The position numbers and the translations under genes are program-made. From positions 1 to 13,412 of the forward strand of contig JAHEIJ010000033.1 in NCBI GenBank assembly GCA_024639445.1: a stretch of 13,412 nucleotides of DNA, read 5' to 3'. Below are positions 7,506-13,412 of this stretch, piece after piece. The notes beneath the pieces were generated by a model, which saw only the letters and a list, made by a program, of their open reading frames with translations, was not told the origin of the DNA and searched no databases. This DNA is from Gammaproteobacteria bacterium (GTDB lineage: Bacteria; Pseudomonadota; Gammaproteobacteria; UBA6429; Thiohalophilaceae). The first letter of the stretch is position 1. Each line of letters begins with the position of its first letter.

Positions 7506-9203
7506 ATGACAAGTTCAGTTGCTATTGCCTATTTTTCTATGGAAGTGGGATTGCAATCCGCAGTACCAACCTATGCAGGCGGCCTGGGTATTCTGGCAGG
7601 TGATACATTACGCGCCGCGGCTGATACAGGGATACCGATGGTTGGTATATCTCTCCTCTCACGCAAAGGTTACTTTCGCCAACAAATCGACAACTCGGGC
7701 TGGCAAACTGAATCACCCATAAACTGGCCGATCAATGATTATCTGCAGCTACAGGAACCGCGTATCTCGGTTGATATCGATGATCGCAAGGTACTGGTGC
7801 GAACCTGGCGCTATGATATTCAGGGTATTGATGGTTCGGTAGTGCCTGTATTCCTGCTGGATACCAACCTTGAGGCAAACAACGAATATGACAAGAGTTT
7901 AACGGATTACCTATATGGCGGGGATGATGAATACCGCCTTTGTCAGGAAATTATTCTGGGAATTGGGGGTGTGCGAATATTACGTGCCCTGGGATACGAT
8001 GATATAAATCGCTATCACATGAATGAAGGTCACTCCAGTCTTTTAATCTTTGAATTAATGGAAGAACTCATTGCCAAAGACGGTAGTGCACAGGCAACAG
8101 AAAAGCATTTAAGCATAATTCGTCAACAATGCGTCTTTACGACTCACACCCCCGTTGCGGCCGGTCATGATCGTTTTTCCTTTGAGCTTGCGTGTCGCCT
8201 GCTGAAGAAATGTAATACCTTCCGTGATATGGGTAAGAGCATGTGCTGCAATAATGATTTGAATCTCACCTACCTGGCCCTTGATGCCAGCCACTATATA
8301 AATGGTGTCGCAAAACGACATCGCGAAATCACAAAAAGAATGTTTATTGGCTATGATATCGACTCAATCACCAATGGCGTGCATGCTACCACCTGGGCTT
8401 GTAATGAATTGCAGGCACTATTTGATCAATATATTCCGGACTGGCGGCGCGATAATGCCAGCCTACGTTATGCCATTAGTCTGCCTCGCGACAAAATCTG
8501 GCAAGCACATAACCAGGCCAAGCTGAAACTTGTTGAATATGTCAATAAAATATGCAATTCCGGCATGGATATGAATATATTTACCATCGGTTTCGCTCGT
8601 CGCGCCACTCAATACAAACGAACAACATTGATATTTAATGATATTCAAAGGCTAATTGATATAACAGCCAATATTGGGCCAATTCAACTTATTTTCTCCG
8701 GGAAAGCACATCCGAAAGATCAAGATGGCAAAGAACTGATTCAGCAAGTTTACCACATACAAGATACACTGAACGAAAACATAAAAACGGCCTACATTCC
8801 GGATTATGATATGGATATCGGCAAACTCATGACATCAGGCTCAGACCTGTGGCTCAACACTCCTTTACCACCGATGGAAGCCTCCGGTACCAGTGGCATG
8901 AAAGCCGCCGTCAATGGGGTGCCGTCTCTAAGTGTACTGGATGGCTGGTGGATCGAAGGTTGCATTGAAGGTGTAACCGGTTGGGCGATTGGAAAAGCGA
9001 ATCAATCTTATGATAAAGATGGTCCTGAAACAGAGGAAACGAAATCCCTGTATAACAAACTGGAACATGAGATCATGCCGCTCTATTATTTACGCCGTGA
9101 TGAGTATATTACAGTAATGCAACATGCCATTGCCTTGAATGCCTCTTTCTTCAATACGGAAAGAATGCTCAATCAATATATCACCAAGGCTTATTTTCGC
9201 TAG
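7506..9203 (+). CDS. glgP: Alpha-glucan phosphorylase (GlgP/MalP, short archaeal-Thermotoga type)
   Basis: A PLP-dependent family GT35 phosphorylase of 565 residues, which releases glucose-1-phosphate from glycogen or maltodextrin in the cytoplasm. It belongs to the short 'alpha-glucan family phosphorylase' type, about 250 residues shorter than E. coli GlgP and without the N-terminal DUF3417 extension seen in some relatives. Motifs in order: IAYFSMEVGL at the start, YAGGLGILAGD, HMNEGHS (H171, E174, H176), TTHTPVAAGHD (212-222), TNGVHATTW, RRATQYKR, FSGKAHPKD, and EASGTSGMKAAVNG with K466 as the expected PLP Schiff-base lysine. No key residue appears to be missing. The ATG at 7506 is favoured because the conserved IAYFSME block follows at once; its ribosome-binding site (GGCGG about nine bases upstream) is mediocre. 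It is probably the last gene of the tamA-tamB-LapA run. No other glycogen gene is in the window. Confidence 0.93.
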   Translation: MTSSVAIAYFSMEVGLQSAVPTYAGGLGILAGDTLRAAADTGIPMVGISLLSRKGYFRQQIDNSGWQTESPINWPINDYLQLQEPRISVDIDDRKVLVRTWRYDIQGIDGSVVPVFLLDTNLEANNEYDKSLTDYLYGGDDEYRLCQEIILGIGGVRILRALGYDDINRYHMNEGHSSLLIFELMEELIAKDGSAQATEKHLSIIRQQCVFTTHTPVAAGHDRFSFELACRLLKKCNTFRDMGKSMCCNNDLNLTYLALDASHYINGVAKRHREITKRMFIGYDIDSITNGVHATTWACNELQALFDQYIPDWRRDNASLRYAISLPRDKIWQAHNQAKLKLVEYVNKICNSGMDMNIFTIGFARRATQYKRTTLIFNDIQRLIDITANIGPIQLIFSGKAHPKDQDGKELIQQVYHIQDTLNENIKTAYIPDYDMDIGKLMTSGSDLWLNTPLPPMEASGTSGMKAAVNGVPSLSVLDGWWIEGCIEGVTGWAIGKANQSYDKDGPETEETKSLYNKLEHEIMPLYYLRRDEYITVMQHAIALNASFFNTERMLNQYITKAYFR

Positions 9204-9250
9204 CCGGATTGTTGATATCACGTCCAGCCACTGCCGCAGTTTAATTGCTA

Positions 9251-9904
9251 TTAAATTTGTTCAAGTAAAATAACATGCAGACGCCGTGGTCCATGCGCAC
9301 CCAGCTGAATGGTCTGTTCCACGTCCGCGGTACGGGAAGGCCCGGTAATAAAATTGATCGCTCGTGGCAAGCCGGTTTGTTCCTGTCTCAGCCGCTGCCA
9401 AACACCCTCGATATGCCTGACCAGATTCTCCCGTTTCAAAATACAAAGATAATTATCCGGCAGAAAATTCAGGCTGGTAGGTGAATCTGCACCGGACAAC
9501 AACACCAGGCTGCCGGTTTCCGCTACACCGGCATAGGCTTCAGTCAGGACGGTGGTGTCCGCACCCGTCGCCTTGCGTTGTTCCACCATAAAATCATCCG
9601 ACCAGGCAATCCCGTCCAATATACTCGATCTGGCGTTAACCAGATTCAAGGGTATGTCATGCTGTTGCAGGTAAGCGGTGATTGCGGGAACCACTTCATC
9701 CGTGGACGATATGTGACTGATGCTGCCCGCGACACCTTCTAGTTTATTGATAAAGCGACTGACATCGTCTTCCTGCCAACTAGGTTGAGGACCACATGAC
9801 GGCTGACGTAATGGCGGTTTCACTGCCACATCATTGAGTGTCTTATCATCACCTCGCAGGGTGTGCCGAATTCGGGCAAGGATGGTTTCGCGGGCTTTAT
9901 TCAT
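9251..9904 (-). CDS. lutC: LutC, LUD-domain subunit of the L-lactate oxidation complex
   Basis: A 217-residue protein of the LutC/YkgG family with a single LUD domain (PF02589, about 50-215). Recognisable segments are ADTTVLTEAYAGVAETGSLV (115-134), NFLPDNYLCILK and the C-terminal ITGPSRTADVEQTIQLGAHG (186-205). It is one of three subunits that oxidise L-lactate to pyruvate in the cytoplasm; its exact chemistry is not settled. I chose the ATG at 9904 because AAGGAAAG lies about seven bases upstream and MNKARETILARI matches the family start. An upstream ATG at 10033 in the same frame would add 43 residues read from inside lutB and is unlikely. Its start overlaps the end of lutB by eight bases (ATGAATAA), so translation is coupled. 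It converges on glgP with a 47-base gap in which I see no terminator hairpin. Confidence 0.93.
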   Translation of the reverse strand: MNKARETILARIRHTLRGDDKTLNDVAVKPPLRQPSCGPQPSWQEDDVSRFINKLEGVAGSISHISSTDEVVPAITAYLQQHDIPLNLVNARSSILDGIAWSDDFMVEQRKATGADTTVLTEAYAGVAETGSLVLLSGADSPTSLNFLPDNYLCILKRENLVRHIEGVWQRLRQEQTGLPRAINFITGPSRTADVEQTIQLGAHGPRRLHVILLEQI

Positions 9905-11333
9905 TGTCCGCTTTCCTTCTGGCTTGTTGGCGTTGCCAGGCCGCGATGAAGGTCTCCCCTTGCGGTGCTGGTAGATCGCGGCTTTGGGTCCAGCCTCCCG
10001 CAAACGGCACTTTCTGCAACCGGCCTCGCCCACGCGAAACCCAGTGCAACAGGCAGGTTATCCTGTTCATAATCCACCGATACAACCTGGGCCTCACCGC
10101 CAGGAAGCCCCAACTGGCCAGGGCCAGTCGTGATTTGAGTTTAACGCCATGCTGTTCGGTAAGGTTGAAACGATGTTGGCGTAATAGATCTGGCAACGGT
10201 ATCGACATGGGACACACTTCGGCACAACGACCACAAAAAGTTGAAGCCTGGGGCAAATCCGGCGCTTGTGACAAGCCGATCATCAATGGGGTTAACACCG
10301 CCCCCATGGGACCGGGATATACCCAACCGTAGGCATGCCCCCCAATGGCACTGTATACCGGACAATGATTCAAACAGGCACCACAATGAATGCAACGCAA
10401 CATGGAATGGTACTCATTGCCCAGCATATCAGTGCGTCCATTATCCACCAGCACCACATGAAAATGATCCGGACCATCCAGATCTGTTTCCCGCTTGGGC
10501 CCGGTAAAGAAGCTGGTATAGCTGGTAATTTCCTGTCCGGTCGCGCTCCTCGCCAGTAAACGCAAAATCACTGTCGCATCTTCCAGGGTTGGCACGACTT
10601 TCTCGATGCTGGCGATGACAATATGCACCCGCGGTAAACTCGCGGTCAGATCCCCGTTGCCTTCGTTGGTCACCAATACGGTTGAACCGGTTTCCGCAAT
10701 CAACAGGTTGGCGCCGGTTATCCCCGCCTCCGCCTGAATGAATTCCTCGCGCAATACCTGGCGCGCTTCATTGACGATGGCGGGCACTGTTTCCAGGGGT
10801 TGAGTCAGGCCAAGGCGCGCATGATGTTGTTTAAACAGTGTGGTGATTTGTTCGCGAGTCTTGTGAATTGCCGGGGCAATGATGTGACTGGGCGGCTCAT
10901 CAGCAAGCTGAATAATGTATTCACCCAGGTCTGTCTCTACCGGCGTCATACCGGCCGCTTGCAATGCTTCATTCAGGCCGATCTCTTCCCCCACCATGGT
11001 TTTACCCTTGGTCACTTTCCCGGCATTGGCATCACGGCACAAACTCACAATAATGTCTGTTGCCTGCTTCGGCGTGCCGGCCCAATGCACCTGCCCGCCG
11101 TTATCCAGCACTTGTTGTTCAAACTGCAGGAGGTACTCATCCAGACGTGACAGGGTATGTTCTTTTATTTCCCGCGCCGTGTGACGCAGTTGTTCGTATT
11201 CCGGCAGAGCATCCATTGCTGCACGGCGTTTATCGATAAATCCACTGCCGGCGATATCCAGTGCGCGTTGCAGTTGCGTATCCAGCAAGGCCTGTTCCGC
11301 ATTCTTACGGAACGTTAGTGAAGATGATTTCAT
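9897..11333 (-). CDS. lutB: LutB, iron-sulfur subunit of the L-lactate oxidation complex
   Basis: A 478-residue LutB/YkgF-family protein (E. coli YkgF about 475). An N-terminal LUD domain (about 70-300, with EAGITGANLLIAETGSTVLV near 202-221 and FTGPKRETDLDGPDH at 276-290) is joined to a ferredoxin-like module. The first cluster motif is CIHCGACLNHCP, with cysteines 314, 317, 320 and 324. The second is CGRCAEVCP, with cysteines 367, 370 and 374. This 4+3 cysteine arrangement is normal for LutB and indicates two clusters or a shared site. The C-terminal 100 residues form a helical DUF3390-like extension ending in a basic, glutamine-rich tail. It should pass electrons from lactate towards the respiratory chain together with LutA. 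Its start overlaps the lutA stop as ATGA. All expected cysteines are present; confidence is high. Confidence 0.95.
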   Translation of the reverse strand: MKSSSLTFRKNAEQALLDTQLQRALDIAGSGFIDKRRAAMDALPEYEQLRHTAREIKEHTLSRLDEYLLQFEQQVLDNGGQVHWAGTPKQATDIIVSLCRDANAGKVTKGKTMVGEEIGLNEALQAAGMTPVETDLGEYIIQLADEPPSHIIAPAIHKTREQITTLFKQHHARLGLTQPLETVPAIVNEARQVLREEFIQAEAGITGANLLIAETGSTVLVTNEGNGDLTASLPRVHIVIASIEKVVPTLEDATVILRLLARSATGQEITSYTSFFTGPKRETDLDGPDHFHVVLVDNGRTDMLGNEYHSMLRCIHCGACLNHCPVYSAIGGHAYGWVYPGPMGAVLTPLMIGLSQAPDLPQASTFCGRCAEVCPMSIPLPDLLRQHRFNLTEQHGVKLKSRLALASWGFLAVRPRLYRWIMNRITCLLHWVSRGRGRLQKVPFAGGWTQSRDLPAPQGETFIAAWQRQQARRKADNE

Positions 11334-12085
11334 GTGGATTCATCCTCGCCAATCCCGGGTCCTTGCGCCATCCCGGCCAGGACCTCGGCGACATGAAAAA
11401 CCTTGATGGGCAAGCCGAGTCGTTTGATTCTCCCGGTAATGTTTAACAGGCAACCCAGATCAGCCGCCACCAGAGTATCCGCCCCACTCTTTTTTATATT
11501 ATTTACTTTGTCATCCACCATTCGAGTAGAGATGGCCGGGTACTTAACGCAGAACGTGCCGCCAAATCCGCAGCAACTTTCGGTGTCAGCTATTTCATTG
11601 AGTTGACAACCGTTGATGTTACCCAACAGGTGTCGCGGTTGTTGCTTTATACCCAGCTCGCGCAGGCTGGAACAGGAATCGTGATAAGTGAGCTGGCCGT
11701 CGTAGGCGGCATCAAGGGAATCAAACTTGAGCACATCCACCAGAAAGCTGGTCAATTCATAACAACGCCCGGCCAATTCCGCGGCCTTGCTGCCATAGTC
11801 TGGCTCATCTTTTAACAATTCAGGATAGTGGACCTTGAGCATGCCACCACAGGAACCCGAGGGAATCACGATGTGGTCGTATATATATAAGGTATCGACC
11901 ACCTGCCTGGCCAATCGTACGGCAGTCTTCTTGTCGCCATTATTGTAGGCCGGTTGCCCGCAACAGGTCTGCGCCAACGGTACCACTACCTCACAACCGG
12001 CTTGCTCTAACAGTTTTACGGCTGCAAACCCGACCGAGGGTCGAACCAGGTCAACCAGGCAGGTGACAAACAGGGCGACTCGCAT
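11330..12085 (-). CDS. lutA: LutA, cysteine-rich (CCG-domain) subunit of the L-lactate oxidation complex
   Basis: A 251-residue LutA/YkgE-family protein (E. coli YkgE about 239). It has two CCG domains (PF02754), of the kind that bind a non-cubane [4Fe-4S] cluster in heterodisulfide reductase HdrB and similar proteins. The first domain holds CCGQPAYNNGD (C41, C42) and C79 in PSGSCGG; the second holds HDSCSSLRELG (C138), CCGFGGTF (C171, C172) and C212. The N-terminus MRVALFVTCLVD is typical of LutA and GlpC-like subunits. It is the first gene of lutABC. The ATG at 12085 has GAGG about six bases upstream. Glycolate oxidase iron-sulfur subunits share this fold, but the LutB and LutC neighbours point to lactate. 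The lactate permease, the GntR-type LutR/LldR regulator and any D-lactate dehydrogenase are absent from the window. Confidence 0.95.
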   Translation of the reverse strand: MRVALFVTCLVDLVRPSVGFAAVKLLEQAGCEVVVPLAQTCCGQPAYNNGDKKTAVRLARQVVDTLYIYDHIVIPSGSCGGMLKVHYPELLKDEPDYGSKAAELAGRCYELTSFLVDVLKFDSLDAAYDGQLTYHDSCSSLRELGIKQQPRHLLGNINGCQLNEIADTESCCGFGGTFCVKYPAISTRMVDDKVNNIKKSGADTLVAADLGCLLNITGRIKRLGLPIKVFHVAEVLAGMAQGPGIGEDEST

Positions 12086-12110
12086 GATGGCCTCGCTGGT
12101 TTAAGATGCT

Positions 12111-12139
12111 GTTTGAATAAACACCCTGATTATTCAAAC
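12111..12139. promoter_or_regulatory. 10-bp perfect inverted repeat in the lutA leader (candidate operator)
   Basis: GTTTGAATAA (12111-12120) and TTATTCAAAC (12130-12139) are exact reverse complements separated by nine bases. The repeat lies between the lutA ATG (12085) and a candidate extended -10 (12155-12163). In this place a bound repressor would block transcription, as lactate-responsive GntR-family regulators do at lut and lld operons in other bacteria. The half-sites do not obviously match a known LldR/LutR consensus, and no regulator gene lies nearby. As RNA it would form a weak A+U-rich hairpin with no T-run, so a terminator is unlikely. Confidence 0.45.
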
Positions 12140-12154
12140 GCTAACTTCACTGTG

Positions 12155-12163
12155 TTTATAGCA
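12155..12163 (-). promoter_or_regulatory. Candidate extended -10 promoter element for lutABC
   Basis: Read on the minus strand, the sequence is TGC-TATAAA, an extended -10 (TGn followed by a hexamer with five of six matches to TATAAT). No good -35 hexamer lies 16-18 bases upstream, which extended -10 promoters can tolerate. A start point would fall near 12148, placing the inverted repeat at 12111-12139 in the early transcribed region. This is pattern evidence only. Confidence 0.35.
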
Positions 12164-12199
12164 TCCCTGTCAGGCACACGCACGAGGAATTTATTTCCA

Positions 12200-12236
12200 C
12201 AAAAGTAAAAGGGTCGCCTATTAGCAGGCGACCCTT
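12200..12236 (-). terminator. Intrinsic terminator downstream of the DUF2189 gene
   Basis: AAGGGTCGCCT (12209-12219) and AGGCGACCCTT (12226-12236) form a perfect 11-bp stem with a 6-base loop. On the minus strand the stem is followed by TTACTTTTG, giving a T-rich tail. The stem starts 47 bases after the stop of the minus-strand gene at 12284 and so should end its transcript before lutA. On the plus strand the following bases (CCTGATTT) are a poor tail, so it acts mainly in the minus direction. Confidence 0.88.
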
Positions 12237-12283
12237 CCTGATTTATGCCTTTCCTGATCAGGTTAACATGAATAAAAGCCGAA

Positions 12284-13078
12284 TTACTCCATCGGGACCT
12301 TGGTTTGCTCGGGCCAGGCATCGGCCTTGATGGTCTCCTGGTAGGCGTGCCAGGTCATGTAACCCAATATCGGCATCAGGATCGCCAGGCCCAGAAAGGC
12401 TGTGATAAAACTGATGCCCAGCGAGAATACAATAATCAAACCCCAGACGAACATTGGACCCTTGTTACGCAATACGGCATTGATGCTGGTGATGACCGCG
12501 GTAATGGTATCGACTTTACGATCCAGCATCATCGGTAATGAGAAAGCACTGGCAGTGAAAACAATTGCCGTAAACAGGCTACCCACCAGCGTGCCGATGA
12601 ATAAAAATACTGCCAAGTCAGCCAATTGGGGATCGGCTTCCATGGGAAAGAACACATGGATCATGGATGCGGCACGTGCCCATATCAGGAATATCACCAT
12701 CAGGATCACGGAGTAAATGAGTTCATTCCCGAGATGGCGCCGTCCCTGGCGTAAGCAATAACCAATCTGCGGTGTCATTCCCGCCTGCAACTGACAACTG
12801 ATTGAATATAAACCCAGCGCCAGTACAGGGGCGATAAAGATAAATCCAGACAACAAACTGAGAATCAGCACGAAACCACCCAGGTTCCAGGTCAAGTACG
12901 CCACTGCATAGGAGAGAACCACGAGTGAAAATCCGTAGATAAGACTGATACGGGGCGCACGCTTGAAGTCCTGCCACCCTAGTATGAACCATTGCACCGG
13001 ATCAGCCAGGTTAACCTGGCGACAGGGCGCCACAAACGGCAGCGCATCCTGATTGGATTCGGATTCAAGTTGAGCCAT
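12284..13078 (-). CDS. DUF2189 family multi-pass inner-membrane protein
   Basis: A 264-residue integral membrane protein that matches the pattern of DUF2189 (PF09955), a family of unknown function found in proteobacteria. About 40 polar residues at the N-terminus are followed by some six hydrophobic segments: about 44-64, 67-93, 120-143, 154-184, 208-226 and 227-245. Family-like features are DPVQWFILGWQDFKRAP at 26-42, the turn IAPVLALGLYSIS near 82-94, the loop GMTPQIGYCLRQGRRHLGNE at 100-119, and MMLDRKVDTITAVITSINAV around 183-202. The tail is short and polar. The ATG at 13078 has AGGAGAG about five bases upstream. It is a single-gene transcript closed by a strong terminator, with a hairpin-forming sequence just before the ribosome-binding site. 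I can assign no biochemical role. Confidence 0.87.
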   Translation of the reverse strand: MAQLESESNQDALPFVAPCRQVNLADPVQWFILGWQDFKRAPRISLIYGFSLVVLSYAVAYLTWNLGGFVLILSLLSGFIFIAPVLALGLYSISCQLQAGMTPQIGYCLRQGRRHLGNELIYSVILMVIFLIWARAASMIHVFFPMEADPQLADLAVFLFIGTLVGSLFTAIVFTASAFSLPMMLDRKVDTITAVITSINAVLRNKGPMFVWGLIIVFSLGISFITAFLGLAILMPILGYMTWHAYQETIKADAWPEQTKVPME

Positions 13079-13402
13079 GCATCTCTCCTGATCGCGATCG
13101 GTGTGCCGATCGTCTTGTTATGTTCGCCGGTGCTTGCGGACCGGTCGGTTCATTATTCTTTTTTATAATAAGTACTGAGCTTAAATATAACCTCCTATAC
13201 CTTGCAGGGGAACCCGGTATCCAAACATTAAAACATTACGAAACTTTTATATAGTTATCGAGATCAGCAACGGGACGATAGAGATTGTCTGCTGAGCTTA
13301 TGGCGCATGTCGAGCGCATTGCGATATATCTGGACGCGGCGGTATTAATTTGCTATCCATGTGCCACACCCCTTCGATCTTTAACCGCTAAAGGAGCCGG
13401 CA
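13079..13402. other. Divergent intergenic region between the DUF2189 gene and the last gene
   Basis: These 324 bases lie between two divergently read genes. The middle (about 13155-13190) is A+T rich; on the minus strand it contains TATTATAAA, a possible -10 for the DUF2189 gene, without a good -35. On the plus strand, TTGCGA (13318-13323) and TATTAA (13342-13347), 18 bases apart, form a weak candidate promoter for the gene at 13403. An open frame from an ATG at 13299 runs to the window edge but has no ribosome-binding site and does not look like a known protein. No RNA gene or mobile element is recognised. Confidence 0.5.
13090..13112 (-). promoter_or_regulatory. Interlocked palindromes immediately upstream of the DUF2189 ribosome-binding site
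   Basis: CGATCGG (13095-13101) and CCGATCG (13106-13112) form a perfect 7-bp inverted repeat with a 4-base loop. It overlaps a second perfect palindrome, GATCGCGATC (13090-13099). In the minus-strand mRNA the hairpin would end just before the AGGAGAG ribosome-binding site. It could affect translation or be a protein-binding site; the three GATC tetranucleotides are also potential Dam methylation sites. Function is inferred from position only. Confidence 0.35.
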
Positions 13403-13412
13403 ATGGTCAAGC
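13403..13412 (+). CDS. Start of a truncated plus-strand gene (MVK...)
   Basis: The window ends just after an ATG at 13403 that has an excellent ribosome-binding site, AAAGGAG at 13390-13396, six bases upstream. Only three full codons (Met-Val-Lys) are visible, so nothing can be said about the product. The start call rests on the ribosome-binding site alone. Confidence 0.55.

Noticed and set aside
9204..9250. Possible bidirectional terminator between the convergent glgP and lutC genes
   Set aside because: I could find no stem followed by a T-run in these 47 bases.
9905..10033. N-terminal extension of LutC by 43 residues from an ATG at 10033
   Set aside because: The extension is read out of frame from the lutB coding region, is rich in Arg/Gly/Pro and unlike the family, whereas the ATG at 9904 has a good ribosome-binding site and a family-like start.
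9838..10332. A 164-codon open frame on the plus strand opposite lutC/lutB
   Set aside because: The opposite strand encodes LutB with its cysteine motifs; the plus-strand product is low-complexity nonsense without a start signal.
10800..11150. A 116-codon open frame on the plus strand opposite lutB
   Set aside because: It lies entirely inside the LUD-domain coding region of lutB and shows no domain or ribosome-binding site.
12253..12262. CCTGATCAGG palindrome between the DUF2189 stop and its terminator
   Set aside because: A lone 10-bp palindrome in a 3' untranslated stretch, with no positional reason to be a regulatory site.
13299..13412. An ATG-started frame running to the right edge (MAHVERIAIYLDAAV...)
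   Set aside because: It has no ribosome-binding site and overlaps the much better supported start at 13403 in another frame. It cannot be excluded, but there is no positive support.

Overview
The window looks like chromosomal DNA from a gammaproteobacterium of moderate G+C content. The genus cannot be told from sequence alone. The evidence is a RimK very close to the E. coli protein, a TamA/TamB pair of almost exactly E. coli length, a LapA-type membrane protein, and tight operons with good Shine-Dalgarno sites. I see no insertion sequence, phage gene, CRISPR array, tRNA or rRNA.

Layout. (1) Positions 1-1416, minus strand: a rim operon in the order rimB (retropepsin-like protease), rimK (S6 glutamate ligase), then the first codons of a desuccinylase/aspartoacylase-family gene cut by the window edge. 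(2) 1417-1729: divergent intergenic region. Close to tamA it holds a perfect 8+1+8 palindrome and an 8-codon leader ORF with a better ribosome-binding site than tamA itself. (3) 1730-9203, plus strand: tamA, tamB, a 63-residue LapA-domain protein and an archaeal/Thermotoga-type alpha-glucan phosphorylase. The first two overlap and the gaps after them are 38 and 45 bases, so one operon is plausible. (4) 9251-12085, minus strand: lutA-lutB-lutC, the three-subunit iron-sulfur L-lactate oxidation complex, translationally coupled by overlaps. A candidate promoter and a 10-bp inverted repeat lie in front of lutA. (5) 12284-13078, minus strand: a DUF2189 multi-pass membrane protein followed by a clear intrinsic terminator. 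(6) 13079-13412: intergenic DNA, then the first codons of a plus-strand gene with a strong ribosome-binding site.

How the parts work together: RimB and RimK would set the length or presence of a C-terminal glutamate tail on ribosomal protein S6, with the third gene as a possible further enzyme of the set. TamA (outer-membrane barrel) and TamB (inner-membrane-anchored periplasmic bridge) form the translocation and assembly module. The LapA-like protein is an inner-membrane protein of an envelope-related family. The phosphorylase releases glucose-1-phosphate from stored glucan, and LutABC oxidises lactate to pyruvate. Nearly everything belongs to known families. The less explained signals are regulatory (the tamA leader and palindrome, the lutA inverted repeat, the hairpin before the DUF2189 gene) and contextual (a phosphorylase behind the TAM genes). 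I found no convincing wholly new system.
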